A stretch of 64,000 bases of DNA from Paracidovorax wautersii (GCF_031453675.1 NZ_JAVIZX010000001.1:3246001-3310000), one strand, 5' to 3'; shown: positions 9,643 to 19,700, numbered from the stretch's first letter. Translations and numbers: made by a program. The notes: generated by a model not told the origin, from the sequence alone.

Positions 9643-9648
9643 TATACT
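9643..9648 (+). promoter_or_regulatory. Candidate -10 box for tRNA-Lys
   Basis: TATACT lies 38 bases before the mature tRNA-Lys. A weak TTGGCC at 9617-9622 is the best upstream -35 match, at a longer than ideal spacing of about 20 bases. The call rests on position and the near-consensus -10. Confidence 0.35.
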
Positions 9649-9685
9649 CACAGGCTTTGCTGCAGCACGAAAGTGCTGATGCAGT

Positions 9686-9761
9686 GGGACGTTAGCTCAG
9701 TTGGTAGAGCAGCGGACTTTTAATCCGTTGGTCACTGGTTCGACCCCAGTACGTCCTACCA
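9686..9761 (+). tRNA. tRNA-Lys (anticodon TTT)
   Basis: The 76-base cloverleaf folds with acceptor GGGACGT against ACGTCCT (first pair G-T), D-arm TAGCTCAGTTGGTAGAGCA, anticodon loop CTTTTAA and T-loop GGTTCGACCCC. The terminal CCA is encoded at 9759-9761. A rho-independent terminator follows ten bases later, so it is a single-gene unit. Confidence 0.98.
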
Positions 9762-9770
9762 CTCTCTTCA

Positions 9771-9800
9771 AAAAGCCGCTTCTTCAAGCGGCTTTTTTCT
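9771..9800 (+). terminator. Intrinsic terminator of tRNA-Lys
   Basis: Stem AAAAGCCGCTT with AAGCGGCTTTT around CTTC, then a T-rich tail (TTTTTTCTTTT overall). It begins ten bases after the tRNA CCA end. Confidence 0.9.
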
Positions 9801-9947
9801 TTTCCGCTGAGAAGATGCGTCCTGGGCCTGAAGCGGATGGGTTCGCCGGCAGCGACTCGGTGCGGGCGATGAGGTGTTTGCGGTACAGGTGCGCCAACCG
9901 CGCCTTTTTGCCCGATCATGCAGCCGTCGAGATAACGGAGGAGTGCA

Positions 9948-10127
9948 ATGGACGAGGCGATTTATCTCAAGCTCAAAGGCATCGTGATCCGGGATTTGGT
10001 GGCGGACCCCCGTCGCGAGCACTTTCACGAAAAGGAACTGGCTACGGAGGGGCTGACAACCGAGTACCGGCGGGCGGTGGAGGAGGTGCTGGAAGAGCTT
10101 GCCGCCGCGCGGCGCGCGCGAAGTTGA
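9948..10127 (+). CDS. Small hypothetical protein, 59 residues
   Basis: A short open frame starts at ATG 9948, four bases after a strong GGAGGAG (9937-9943), and stops with TGA at 10125-10127. The product begins MDEAIYLKLKGIVIRDL and ends EEVLEELAAARRARS. It is rich in charged residues and probably helical, with no signal peptide or membrane segment. I do not recognise a family. It stands alone between the tRNA-Lys terminator and the convergent DedA-rhodanese gene. The good ribosome-binding site and protein-like composition argue that it is real. Confidence 0.65.
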   Translation: MDEAIYLKLKGIVIRDLVADPRREHFHEKELATEGLTTEYRRAVEEVLEELAAARRARS

Positions 10128-10272
10128 CGGCCTGAGGTATGGTGACGGTGTGGGGGACCACGCGGCTTGCGCTCGGCCCGTCTGCCATGCGCAGATGCTT
10201 GCGGTCTGCTACTTTCTCTGGCGGGAAAGGGTGACCCGCATTGTTCGCAGGCTGCTTCTTATGGTTGGAATT

Positions 10273-11226
10273 TCAGGCGGAAGCGGCTTCAGCAATCGTC
10301 CCGCTGCTCTCGATGGCCAGTCCGGCCTGGCGCCAAGCCTCCAGCCCTCCCTGCAGGGGTTGGACGACCTGGAAACCCGCGCGTTTCAGCTGGCTGGAAA
10401 CAATCACGGCGGACGCTTCTGCTGGGCAGTCGCAGTAGACGATGATCTGCGTCGTGCGGTGGGGACTGTTCATCGCGGACGCCCACTGCGAGGCGTCGAA
10501 TCGCTGTGCGCCTGGGATGCGTTCGCGCTCCCAGAGCGCTGGCTTGCGAACGTCCAGAACGATGTGGGGTTTCTTGGAGTCCAGTAGGTTTTGCAGTTCG
10601 GCCACCGCAATGCGGGGCACTAGCATCTGCCGCCTGATTGTCAGTCGCGACCAGAATTTGCGTGCGATGTAGACCGCCAAGCCCGCCAGGAGAAGTGCCA
10701 CGCCCCACTTTCCGAGCGCTTGCAGCGTGTCCAACGCGGATTCCATCGCGGAGGAGAAGATCCAACCGAGGGCCAGGCCCACGCTTGCCCACAGTGCCGC
10801 ACCGGCTGCGTCATAAGCCAGAAACGCTGCAGTCCGTACCCGCATCGTGCCCGCCATGGCGGTGGCGATCGATGCAAACCCGGGAATGAACTTCGCGACC
10901 AAAAGCGACTTCGCGCCCCAGCGGTCAAACAGGTTCTCGGTTTGGGCGACACAGGTATCCGGCGTCAGGGAGAGCTTGCACATCAGCCGCAGCACGCGGC
11001 TGCCGTACCGGCTGCCCGCCAGATACCACGCGTAGTCCGCGATGAGGCATGCGCCCACCGTCGATGCCAGAAGCAGGGGTGCGGACAGTTCGCCCTTGGC
11101 AGCCAGTGAACCGGCCACCATCAGGACCGGGAAGGCCGGAATCGGCACGCCCAACTGTTCCACCAGCACCCAGCCAAAAATGAGCAGAACGCCATAGCTG
11201 GCGAGCAGGGTGAAGAGGTAGTCCAA
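10273..11226 (-). CDS. DedA-family membrane protein fused to a rhodanese domain
   Basis: The 317-residue protein has an N-terminal DedA/VTT domain (about residues 1-200) with GVPIPAFPVLMVAGSLAA, FGWVLVEQLG and AKFIPGFASIATAMAG, and several hydrophobic helices including a last one near 172-190. A C-terminal rhodanese domain (about 215-310) has HIVLDVRKP and IVYCDCPAEASA. DedA proteins are linked to membrane-potential maintenance and lipid carrier recycling; rhodaneses transfer sulfane sulfur. The rhodanese loop carries two cysteines (CDC) and lacks the usual Gly/Arg pattern. Function of the fusion is unknown. Confidence 0.87.
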   Translation of the reverse strand: MDYLFTLLASYGVLLIFGWVLVEQLGVPIPAFPVLMVAGSLAAKGELSAPLLLASTVGACLIADYAWYLAGSRYGSRVLRLMCKLSLTPDTCVAQTENLFDRWGAKSLLVAKFIPGFASIATAMAGTMRVRTAAFLAYDAAGAALWASVGLALGWIFSSAMESALDTLQALGKWGVALLLAGLAVYIARKFWSRLTIRRQMLVPRIAVAELQNLLDSKKPHIVLDVRKPALWERERIPGAQRFDASQWASAMNSPHRTTQIIVYCDCPAEASAVIVSSQLKRAGFQVVQPLQGGLEAWRQAGLAIESSGTIAEAASA

Positions 11227-11787
<561 letters not shown>

Positions 11788-11851
11788 GGAAGCCCGCAAT
11801 TGTAGCAGCGCTTTGGGGCGTTTTCTTGCTCCGACGCGCCGGGTCCGCAAT

Positions 11852-12784
11852 TTAGTTCGCGCCGGGCCGTGCGGCGGCGCCACTGGTTTGCACCATCTTC
11901 ATGGCGGAGCCGATGAGCGCGGAGACCTCGGTCATGTTGCTCGGCACGATCAGCGTCGTGGTCGCGTCGGAGGCGACTTGGCTATAAGCCTCGACGGCCT
12001 TCTCGGCCACCTTGAGTTGCACGGCCTGCTCGCCGCCGGGCTGGCGGATGGCAGCGGCCACGCGCTCGATGGCCTGGGCCGTCGCTTCGGCCACGGCAGT
12101 GATGGAGGCGGCCTCACCCTGTGCGTTGTTGATCTGGGCCTGCTTTTCGCCCTCAGAGCGGGCGATGAAGGCTTCGCGCTCGCCAGTGGCGATGTTGATC
12201 TGTTCCTGGCGGCGGCCTTCGGAGGCGGCGATCAGGGCGCGCTTCTCGCGCTCGGCGGTGATCTGTGCCTGCATGGCGCGCAGGATCTCGTTGGGCGGTG
12301 TCAGGTCCTTGATCTCGTAGCGCAGCACCTTCACGCCCCAGTTCAGCGCGGCCTCGTCGATGGCGGACACCACCTGCGCGTTGATCATGTCGCGTTCTTC
12401 GAAGGTCTTGTCCAGTTCGAGCTTGCCGATCACGCTGCGCAGCGAGGTCTGCGCCAGCTGCGTGACGGCCATGATGTAGTTGCTGGAGCCGTAGCTGGCG
12501 CGCATGGGATCGGTGACCTGGAAGTACAGGATGCCGTCCACCTGCAGTTGCGTGTTGTCGCGTGTGATGCAGACCTGGCTGGGCACATCCAGCGGGATTT
12601 CCTTGAGGCTGTGCTTGTACGCCACGCGGTCCACGAAGGGCACCAGGAAGTTCAGGCCGGGCGTCAGCGTGCCGGCGTACTTGCCCAGGCGCTCCTTCAC
12701 CCAGGCGTTCTGCTGGGGCACGACCTTCACCGACCGGGCGATGAAGATGGCGGCGATCACGAAAAGAATGATGGCGATTTCCAT
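11852..12784 (-). CDS. SPFH/stomatin-like membrane protein (paraslipin, QmcA-like)
   Basis: The 310-residue protein has one N-terminal membrane segment (IAIILFVIAAIFIARSV), a Band 7/SPFH domain (VVPQQNAWVKERLGKY, LEIPLDVPSQVCITRDN-type strand, LDKTFEERDMIN) and a long charged coiled coil rich in EREK, EGRRQEQ and EGEKQAQ. SPFH proteins form oligomeric membrane microdomains and act with membrane proteases. ATG 12784 is used because an earlier in-frame TTG adds only five poor residues. The partner nfeD gene lies directly upstream, the usual pair. Confidence 0.92.
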   Translation of the reverse strand: MEIAIILFVIAAIFIARSVKVVPQQNAWVKERLGKYAGTLTPGLNFLVPFVDRVAYKHSLKEIPLDVPSQVCITRDNTQLQVDGILYFQVTDPMRASYGSSNYIMAVTQLAQTSLRSVIGKLELDKTFEERDMINAQVVSAIDEAALNWGVKVLRYEIKDLTPPNEILRAMQAQITAEREKRALIAASEGRRQEQINIATGEREAFIARSEGEKQAQINNAQGEAASITAVAEATAQAIERVAAAIRQPGGEQAVQLKVAEKAVEAYSQVASDATTTLIVPSNMTEVSALIGSAMKMVQTSGAAARPGAN

Positions 12785-12907
12785 GGTGTGTCTCGTCAAT
12801 GGTTGAAGAACCGGGGAGGGCCGCCGCGCAGATGCAGACGGCCTGGAGTGAGTGGCTTGCGAGAGTCCCGATGCGCTCCGCAGAGCGCGCGGGCCGTTCG
12901 CGCCCTC

Positions 12908-13333
12908 TCAGAGTTTGTCGACCAGCAACCGGTTACCGATGACTTCCGCCACCCGGTGCAGGCCGGGCGATGGCGCATTGCCGGGGCGGTGGACCACGGT
13001 CCATTGCGCACCCCGGTAGCGCACCTGGGCCGTGCCGTCGGCGTTCCACGCGTCCACCTGCACGGACTCGCCCACGTCCAGGTTCACGTCGCGGTTGCTG
13101 GAAGCCGGCTGCGCGGCCGAACGGCGCCTGCGCAGCAGGTGCAGTCCGATGACCCCTGCGGAGCCCAGTACCGCTGCCGAGATCAATTGGACTGTGAGCT
13201 GCGCACCGGCATGTGCCGCCAGCGCGCCCGCTGCCAGGCCGATGGCCAGCATGAGCAGGTAGAACGTGCCCGTCAGCAGCTCTGCCACCACGATGCCCCC
13301 AGCCAGCAGCCACCAGATGGTGGATTCCTCCAT
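12908..13333 (-). CDS. NfeD-family membrane protein
   Basis: The 141-residue protein has two or three hydrophobic segments (WWLLAGGIVVAELLTGTFYL, LIGLAAGALAAHAG-like, VQLISAAVLGSAGVIGLHLL) and a C-terminal OB-fold beta-barrel (VGESVQVDAWNADGTAQVRYRG). NfeD proteins accompany SPFH proteins, here the gene 123 bases downstream. The start ATG at 13333 has AAAGGAG upstream; the frame is open for 13 more codons with a poor sequence. It is divergent from the decarboxylase gene. Confidence 0.91.
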   Translation of the reverse strand: MEESTIWWLLAGGIVVAELLTGTFYLLMLAIGLAAGALAAHAGAQLTVQLISAAVLGSAGVIGLHLLRRRRSAAQPASSNRDVNLDVGESVQVDAWNADGTAQVRYRGAQWTVVHRPGNAPSPGLHRVAEVIGNRLLVDKL

Positions 13334-13469
13334 AGCGCGACGCTCCTTTTTGTTGTGTGTAGTGCACCACATTCTGGGACAAAAAGGTGGGGGTTCAAAG
13401 GCGTGACAACGTTATTCCTTACACTTCGCGGCTGTTTGTTTTTTTGGCCGGTTTGCTCGGAGGCTGCGC

Positions 13470-15857
13470 ATGAAATTTCGCTTTCCCATCGTCATCATCG
13501 ACGAGGACTATCGTTCCGAGAACACTTCGGGCCTGGGCATCCGCGCTCTGGCGCAGGCTATCGAGTCGGAAGGCTTCGAAGTGCTCGGCGTCACCAGCTA
13601 TGGCGACCTGACGCAGTTCGCGCAGCAGCAAAGCCGTGCCAGTGCCTTCATCCTGTCGATCGACGATGAGGAGTTCACGCTGGGTTCGGGCCTGGACCCG
13701 GTGGTGCTGAGCCTGCGCAAGTTCATTGCCGAGGTGCGCCGCAAGAACACCGATGTGCCGATCTACGTGCACGGCGAGACCAAGACCGCGCGCCACCTGC
13801 CCAACGACATCCTGCGCGAGCTGCACGGCTTCATCCACATGTTCGAGGACACGCCGGAGTTCGTGGCCAAGCACATCATCCGCGAGGCCAAGAGCTATCT
13901 GGAGGGTGTGCAGCCGCCGTTCTTCAAGGCGCTGCTGGACTACGCCGAAGACGGCTCCTACAGCTGGCACTGCCCGGGCCACTCCGGTGGGGTCGCCTTC
14001 CTCAAAAGCCCTGTGGGGCAGATGTTCCACCAGTTCTTCGGCGAGAACATGCTGCGCGCCGACGTGTGCAACGCCGTGGAGGAACTGGGCCAGCTGCTGG
14101 ACCACAACGGCGCCATCGGCGAATCGGAGCGCAACGCGGCGCGCATCTTCAATGCCGACCATTGCTTCTTTGTGACCAACGGCACCAGCACTTCCAACAA
14201 GATGGTGTGGCACCACACGGTGGCGCCTGGCGATGTGGTGGTGGTGGACCGCAACTGCCACAAGTCCATCCTGCACTCGATCATCATGACCGGGGCGATT
14301 CCGGTGTTCCTGAAGCCGACGCGCAACCACTTCGGCATCATCGGGCCCATCCCGAAGAGCGAATTCGAGCGCGACGCCATCGAGGCCAAGATCCGCGCCA
14401 ACCCGCTGCTCAAGGGGGTGGATGCCGCCACCGTGAAGCCGCGCGTGCTCACGATCACCCAGTCCACGTACGACGGCGTGCTCTACAACACCGAGACCAT
14501 CAAGGGCATGCTCGACGGCTACGTCGACAACCTGCATTTCGACGAGGCCTGGCTGCCGCACGCGGCCTTCCACCCGTTCTATGGCAGCTACCATGCCATG
14601 GGCAAGAAGCGCGCGCGGCCGCAGCATTCGGTGGTGTACGCGACCCAGTCCATCCACAAGCTGTTGGCGGGCATCAGCCAGGCGAGCCACGTGCTGGTGC
14701 AGGACTCGCAGACCGTGAAGCTCGACCGCCCGCTGTTCAACGAGGCGTACCTGATGCACACCTCGACCAGCCCGCAGTACAGCATCATCGCCAGCTGCGA
14801 CGTGGCCGCTGCCATGATGGAGCCGCCCGGCGGCACCGCGCTGGTGGAAGAGAGCCTGCTGGAAGCCCTGGACTTCCGCCGCGCCATGCGCAAGGTGGAG
14901 GAAGAGTTCGGCAAGGACGACTGGTGGTTCAAGGTCTGGGGCCCGGACAAGCTGGCCGACGAGGGCGTGGGCCGCGCGGAGGACTGGATCATCCGCGGCG
15001 ACGGCAAGGGCAAGAAGAACGCGCCCAGCAAGTGGCACGGCTTCGGCGCGCTGGCCGACGGCTTCAACATGCTGGATCCGATCAAGTCGACCATCGTCAC
15101 GCCGGGCCTGAATCTGGACGGCAAGTTCGACAAGACCGGCATTCCCGCGTCCATCGTGACCAAGTACCTGGCCGAGCATGGCGTGGTGGTGGAGAAGACG
15201 GGGCTCTACAGCTTCTTCATCATGTTCACCATCGGCATCACCAAGGGCCGCTGGAACACGCTGCTGGCGGCGCTGCAGCAGTTCAAAGACGACTACGAGC
15301 GCAACCAGCCCATGTGGCGCATCCTTCCCGAGTTCTGCCAGCAGCACAAGCGCTACGAGCGCATGGGCCTGAAGGACCTGTGCCAGCACGTGCACGAGCT
15401 GTACGCCAAGTACGACATCGCGCGCCTGACGACCGAGATGTACCTCTCGGACCTGACGCCCGCGATGAAGCCGAGCGACGCCTATGCCCACATCGCGCAC
15501 CGCAAGACCGAGCGCGTGGAGATCGACCAGCTGGAAGGCCGCATCACCACCAGCCTGATCACGCCGTACCCACCGGGCATCCCGCTGCTGATTCCGGGCG
15601 AGGTCTTCAATAAGAAGATCGTCGACTACCTGAAGTTCGCACGCGAGTTCGCCAAGCTGTGCCCGGGCTTCGAGACCGACATCCACGGCCTAGTGGAGAT
15701 CGAGGACGACAACGGCCACGTGCGCTACTACGCCGACTGCGTGGCGAACACCGTGCAGTCCAAGGCCGTGGCCGCCGGCAAGGGCCGCAAGAACGCGCCC
15801 AAGGCCGAAGACATCGTGCAGGTGGGCAGCGACGGCCCGTTTGGCCGCAAGGTGTGA
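13470..15857 (+). CDS. Lysine/arginine/ornithine decarboxylase (PLP fold type III-like, basic amino acid family)
   Basis: This 795-residue enzyme removes the carboxyl group of a basic amino acid to give a polyamine, using pyridoxal phosphate. It has the N-terminal wing domain (residues 1 to about 130), the PLP domain with SWHCPGHSGG, FFVTNGTSTSNK, HFDEAWLPHAAFHP and the lysine of TQSIHKLLAG (Lys397), and a C-terminal domain with YPPGIPLLIPGE. These motifs are shared by CadA/LdcC, AdiA and SpeF/SpeC enzymes. Length and motifs do not decide between lysine, arginine and ornithine. CGGAGG precedes the start. No antiporter gene is adjacent, so an acid-resistance pair is not evident. Confidence 0.9.
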   Translation: MKFRFPIVIIDEDYRSENTSGLGIRALAQAIESEGFEVLGVTSYGDLTQFAQQQSRASAFILSIDDEEFTLGSGLDPVVLSLRKFIAEVRRKNTDVPIYVHGETKTARHLPNDILRELHGFIHMFEDTPEFVAKHIIREAKSYLEGVQPPFFKALLDYAEDGSYSWHCPGHSGGVAFLKSPVGQMFHQFFGENMLRADVCNAVEELGQLLDHNGAIGESERNAARIFNADHCFFVTNGTSTSNKMVWHHTVAPGDVVVVDRNCHKSILHSIIMTGAIPVFLKPTRNHFGIIGPIPKSEFERDAIEAKIRANPLLKGVDAATVKPRVLTITQSTYDGVLYNTETIKGMLDGYVDNLHFDEAWLPHAAFHPFYGSYHAMGKKRARPQHSVVYATQSIHKLLAGISQASHVLVQDSQTVKLDRPLFNEAYLMHTSTSPQYSIIASCDVAAAMMEPPGGTALVEESLLEALDFRRAMRKVEEEFGKDDWWFKVWGPDKLADEGVGRAEDWIIRGDGKGKKNAPSKWHGFGALADGFNMLDPIKSTIVTPGLNLDGKFDKTGIPASIVTKYLAEHGVVVEKTGLYSFFIMFTIGITKGRWNTLLAALQQFKDDYERNQPMWRILPEFCQQHKRYERMGLKDLCQHVHELYAKYDIARLTTEMYLSDLTPAMKPSDAYAHIAHRKTERVEIDQLEGRITTSLITPYPPGIPLLIPGEVFNKKIVDYLKFAREFAKLCPGFETDIHGLVEIEDDNGHVRYYADCVANTVQSKAVAAGKGRKNAPKAEDIVQVGSDGPFGRKV

Positions 15858-15911
15858 TCTGAGCGGCTGAGGAGAGGGCGAGCGAGCTCTCTGCGCAACC
15901 CATCCCACCGC

Positions 15912-15950
15912 AAAGCCCGGCATGCCCACAGGTGTGCCGGGCTTTGCTTT
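15912..15950 (+). terminator. Intrinsic terminator after the decarboxylase gene
   Basis: Stem AAAGCCCGGCA with TGCCGGGCTTT around a 12-base loop, followed by GCTTTT. It is 54 bases past the decarboxylase stop and faces the convergent ligase gene. Confidence 0.8.
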
Positions 15951-15971
15951 TGCTGGCCGCTCAGCGACCGC

Positions 15972-16871
15972 TCAGCGACCGCTCGGCGGCATGTCTTCGC
16001 GCACGCGCAGGTAGCTGGCGAAGCGCGGCAGGCCGCTGCCTTCATGGACGCCGCGGTAGCGGTAGGTGACCCAGGCGCCCACGGGAGGCGGGTTGCGCCG
16101 ATCGGCATCGCTGAAACCGGTGCCCAGCCGGAAGCGCTGGCCCTGCGGCGTTTCCACCAGCAGTGCGCCCATCTGGCCGGCGTGGCGGCCCTGGCCGGGG
16201 AGGTGGTCGATGACGCGGGCCTCGGCGTCATCGTGCGTCTTGACCTTGAGGAGATCGTCGCTGCGCCCGCTGCGGTACGGCGCGCTGCCTCGGTGCAGCA
16301 TCAGGCCTTCGCCGCCGGCCCGCACCGTGCGGCGCAGCAGCGCCTGCAGTTCTGCATCGGTGGCTACGCGGCGCTGCTCTACGGCCTGCACCCAGGGCTG
16401 ACCGATGCGCTGGGCGGTGGCCTGCAAGGCCGGCAGGCGCTCGTCGAAGGTGCCGCCGTGCCCTGGTAGATCGAACACCATGAAGCGCATCTGGCGCCAG
16501 GCGGCGTCATCCGGTTGCTGCTGGCGTGCCGTGGACTGCGCGTGGCCGAAGCGGTTGCGGCCGGCCCAGAGTTCGCCGTCGAGCGGGATGCCGGGCCAGC
16601 CCTGTGTGAACCATGCCGGGGCCTGGATGGCTTCGCCGCCGCGGGTGCGCAGTTCTCGGCCATTCCAGAAGCCGCGCACGCCGTCGTACTTCTCGCTCAC
16701 CCAGTAGTCGGCCAGCGGCACGCCGGGGCGGTAGACATTGGCCAGCCACACTGCAGGGGGCGGCGCGGGCGCCGCCGCCGGTGAAACGCCCGGCTGTGCG
16801 CTGGCCGGCCCGGACGCAAGAACGGCGCACGCTGCCTGGATCAGGAGGGTGCGCCGTTGCATGGTGCTCAT
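15972..16871 (-). CDS. Secreted ATP-dependent DNA ligase (LigE type)
   Basis: The 299-residue protein begins with a leader (MQRRTLLIQAACAVLASG, cleavage near ASAQ) and then an adenylation domain. Motif I is EKYDGVRG with nucleophile Lys61; the others are IPLDGELW, MVFDLPGHGG, GGEGLMLHRG and LLKVKTHDD. A short OB domain ends with VTYRYRG. LigE proteins are minimal periplasmic ligases thought to repair incoming or extracellular DNA, for example in natural competence. The stop codon sits in an 11-base tandem duplication (TCAGCGACCGC twice, from 15961). An element A repeat abuts the start codon. Confidence 0.9.
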   Translation of the reverse strand: MSTMQRRTLLIQAACAVLASGPASAQPGVSPAAAPAPPPAVWLANVYRPGVPLADYWVSEKYDGVRGFWNGRELRTRGGEAIQAPAWFTQGWPGIPLDGELWAGRNRFGHAQSTARQQQPDDAAWRQMRFMVFDLPGHGGTFDERLPALQATAQRIGQPWVQAVEQRRVATDAELQALLRRTVRAGGEGLMLHRGSAPYRSGRSDDLLKVKTHDDAEARVIDHLPGQGRHAGQMGALLVETPQGQRFRLGTGFSDADRRNPPPVGAWVTYRYRGVHEGSGLPRFASYLRVREDMPPSGR

Positions 16872-16872
16872 C

Positions 16873-16915
16873 TATTGATAGCTGTATGCGCTTGCTGGAT
16901 AAGCGCTAGAGGCCG
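16873..16915. repeat. Element A hairpin repeat
   Basis: TATTGATAGCTGTATGCGCTT, then GCTGGATAAGCGCTAGAGGCC: the inner stem GCGCTT/AAGCGC is intact. It lies two bases upstream of the ligase start codon and within the 110-base gap before fabI, so it would be in the 5' leader of the ligase mRNA. Confidence 0.75.
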
Positions 16916-16982
16916 ATTCGACTCATATCTTTGTGAGGCGCCCACGGATGGTAGCGCAGGCGCAGCCTCGCCGTATCGTCGA

Positions 16983-17780
16983 TCAGGCCAGGTTGGCGCT
17001 GTCGCGGCTGATGCCGCCGGTCTGGCTGAAGCCGCCGTCCACATACATGATCTCGGCCGTCACGCCGCTGGCCAGGTCGGACAGCAGGAAGGCGGCGGCA
17101 TTGCCCACGTCCTCGATCGTCACGTTGCGGCGCAGGGGCGAGGCGTCGGCCACGGTGCCCAGCAGCTTGCCGAAGTCCTTGATGCCGCTGGCGGCCAGGG
17201 TCTTGATGGGGCCGGCGCTGATGCCGTTGGCGCGCATGCCCTTGGGGCCGAGCGATTCGGCCAGGTAGCGCACGCTGGCTTCGAGGCTGGCCTTGGCCAG
17301 GCCCATGGTGTTGTAGTTGGGCACCGTGCGCAGGGCACCCAGGTAGCTCAGCGTCAGCACGGCGGCCTTGTCGTTCAGGTAGGGCAGGGCCGCCTTGGCC
17401 ATGGCCGGGAAGCTGTAGGCGCTGATGTCGTGGGCGATGCGGAACGACTCGCGCGACAGGCCTTCCAGGAAGTCGCCGGCGATGGCCTCGCGCGGCGCGA
17501 AGCCGATGCTGTGCACGAAACCGTCGAACTTCGGCCAGGTCTGGGACAGGTCGGCGAACATGCGTTCGATCTGCTCGTCGCTCGCCACATCGCAGTCGAA
17601 GACCAGCTTGGAGTCGAATTCGGCGGCGAAGTCGGTGATGCGGTCCTTGAAGCGCTCACCCACGTAGCTGAAGGCCAGCTCGGCCCCTTGTGCATGGCAG
17701 GCCTTGGCGATGCCGTACGCGATGGAGCGATTGGACAGCACGCCCGTGATGAGCAGCTTCTTGCCGGTCAGGAAACCCAT
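16983..17780 (-). CDS. fabI: Enoyl-[acyl-carrier-protein] reductase (NADH) FabI
   Basis: FabI carries out the last reductive step of type II fatty acid elongation. The 265-residue short-chain dehydrogenase has the FabI form of the dinucleotide motif ([17 protein letters not shown]), [10 protein letters not shown] and the catalytic YNTMGLAK (Tyr-X6-Lys), with [13 protein letters not shown] near the substrate loop. ATG 17780 follows GGAG. It is divergent from yejA, with about 100 bases for both promoters. Confidence 0.97.
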   Translation of the reverse strand: MGFLTGKKLLITGVLSNRSIAYGIAKACHAQGAELAFSYVGERFKDRITDFAAEFDSKLVFDCDVASDEQIERMFADLSQTWPKFDGFVHSIGFAPREAIAGDFLEGLSRESFRIAHDISAYSFPAMAKAALPYLNDKAAVLTLSYLGALRTVPNYNTMGLAKASLEASVRYLAESLGPKGMRANGISAGPIKTLAASGIKDFGKLLGTVADASPLRRNVTIEDVGNAAAFLLSDLASGVTAEIMYVDGGFSQTGGISRDSANLA

Positions 17781-17882
17781 TTGTTGTTCTCCAGTGAAAT
17801 GCGGTAGGGATGGCGCCGGGCGCGGTGGCGGGAAATTCCCTGCCAGCGCTGGCATGCCGCCGCCGTGGTGCAGAATTGTCGC

Positions 17883-19697
17883 ATGCGGTTCTGGACGATC
17901 TGTCTGCTGTGGGGGGGCTTGCTGGGAGCGGCGCCGGCTTGGGCCGCCCATGGCTATGCGCTCTGGGGGGACCTGAAGTACCCGCCCGGTTTTTCGCACT
18001 TCGATTACGTGAAGCCCGACGCGCCCAAGGGCGGCGAACTGCGCATGGTGAGCAACCTGCGCTACTCGACCTTCGACAAGTACAACCCCTTCACGATGAA
18101 GGGCTCGCCGCCGGCCTACCTGTCCGACCTGCTGTTCGAGAGCCTGCTGGCCGGCTCCATGGACGAGACCGCCTCCGGCTACGGCCTGCTCGCCGAGGAC
18201 GTGGAGGTGCCCGCGGACCGGCTCAGCGCCACCTTCCGGCTGCGGGCCGAGGCGCGCTTTCATGACGGCAGCCCGGTCGAGGCCGCTGATGTGAAGTACA
18301 CCTACGAGACGCTGGTCGGACCCTACGCCGCGCCCGGCTACGCCACGCTGCTGCAGGAAGTGGCCGGCGTCGATGTGATCGACCGGCGGACCGTGCGCTT
18401 TCGCTTCAAGCAGGCCAACCGCGAGCTGCCGCTCACGGTGGGCGGCCTGCCCATCTTCAGCCGCGCCTGGGGCCGGCAGGCGGACGGCAAGGCCAAGCGC
18501 TTCGACGAGATCGTGACCGATGTGCCCATCGGCAGCGGGCCGTACCGGATCGGCCCGGTGGCCTTCGGGCGCGACATCACCTATGTGCGCGACCCGGACT
18601 ACTGGGGCCGCGACCTGAACGTGAACCGCGGCGCGTACAACTTCGACCGCATCACCGTCAAGCTGTACAAGGACAACACCGCCCGGCTGGAAGCCGTCAA
18701 GGCCGGCGAGTTCGATTTCATGACTGTGTACTCGGCCGGCGACTGGGCGCGCCGCATCGACGGCAAGCTGTTCAAGCAGGGCGTGCTGGTCAAGAAAGAA
18801 CTGGCCCACCGCCTGCCCGCAGGGTTCCAGAGCTACGTGCTCAACACCCGCCGGCCCATGCTCCGGGACCCGCGGGTGCGCGAGGCGCTGGGGCTGGCCA
18901 TCGACTATGAGTGGATGAACCGCCAGATGTTCTATGGCGGCTATCCGCGCGTCACGGACCTCTTCGGCAACACCGATTGCCAGGCCACGGGCACGCCCAG
19001 CCCGCAAGAGATGGCGCTGCTGGAGCCGTGGCGCGGCAAGGTGCCCGATGCGGTCTTCGGTCCCATGTACCAGCCGCCGGTTTCCGAAGGCGAGGGGCAT
19101 TCCCTGCGCGACAACCTGCGCCGCGCGCGCCAGCTGCTCGCCGACGCGGGCTGGACCTACCGCGAAGGCGCCTTGCGCAACGCCCAGGGCCAGCCCATGG
19201 TGCTGGAATATCTGGACAGCAAGGAGGGCGGCACCCGCACCATCACACCGTGGATGCGCAACCTGGAGAAGCTGGGCATCACGCTGCGCTTCGCCGCCGT
19301 GGACTTCGCGCTGTACATGCAGCGCATGGACAAGTTCGACTTCGACATGATCACCCTCAACTACCCGGGGACGTACAACCCCGGCCAGGACATGCAGGAG
19401 CTGTTCGGCAGCAAACGGGTCGACGTGGAAGGCAGCAGCAACCATGCCGGGGTGAAGAGCCCGGCCGTGGATGCGTTGGTGAACGCGCTCACCCGCGCGA
19501 ACTCCAAGGACGAGCTGGTCCCCGCCTGCCGCGCCCTGGACCGCGTGATCATGCACAGCCACTACCTCATTCCCCAGTGGCGGCTGTCGGCGCATCGCAT
19601 CGTCTACAACCAGCAGCGCCTGGCCTACCATGCGCCCATGCCGCCGTATGCCAAGGCCGAGGAATGGACCATGGCCTATTGGTGGAGCCTGAAGTGA
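17883..19697 (+). CDS. yejA: Peptide ABC transporter, substrate-binding protein YejA
   Basis: This 604-residue periplasmic protein delivers peptides to YejBEF; in enterobacteria the system also imports microcin C. A clear signal peptide ([21 protein letters not shown]) starts the protein. The solute-binding family 5 pattern includes [45 protein letters not shown] and [11 protein letters not shown]. An upstream in-frame ATG would add six residues before the leader. An element B repeat separates it from yejB. Confidence 0.93.
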   Translation: MRFWTICLLWGGLLGAAPAWAAHGYALWGDLKYPPGFSHFDYVKPDAPKGGELRMVSNLRYSTFDKYNPFTMKGSPPAYLSDLLFESLLAGSMDETASGYGLLAEDVEVPADRLSATFRLRAEARFHDGSPVEAADVKYTYETLVGPYAAPGYATLLQEVAGVDVIDRRTVRFRFKQANRELPLTVGGLPIFSRAWGRQADGKAKRFDEIVTDVPIGSGPYRIGPVAFGRDITYVRDPDYWGRDLNVNRGAYNFDRITVKLYKDNTARLEAVKAGEFDFMTVYSAGDWARRIDGKLFKQGVLVKKELAHRLPAGFQSYVLNTRRPMLRDPRVREALGLAIDYEWMNRQMFYGGYPRVTDLFGNTDCQATGTPSPQEMALLEPWRGKVPDAVFGPMYQPPVSEGEGHSLRDNLRRARQLLADAGWTYREGALRNAQGQPMVLEYLDSKEGGTRTITPWMRNLEKLGITLRFAAVDFALYMQRMDKFDFDMITLNYPGTYNPGQDMQELFGSKRVDVEGSSNHAGVKSPAVDALVNALTRANSKDELVPACRALDRVIMHSHYLIPQWRLSAHRIVYNQQRLAYHAPMPPYAKAEEWTMAYWWSLK

Positions 19698-19700
19698 GAC

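Noticed and set aside
13419-15686. A 755-codon open frame on the minus strand opposite the decarboxylase gene
   Set aside because: It mirrors codon bias of the real gene on the other strand, which has full motif support; the product is low-complexity (His, Val, Arg rich) and has no family.
15961-15982. Tandem 11-base duplication TCAGCGACCGC
   Set aside because: Only two copies at the end of the ligase gene; simple slippage explains it, and the first copy lies past the stop.
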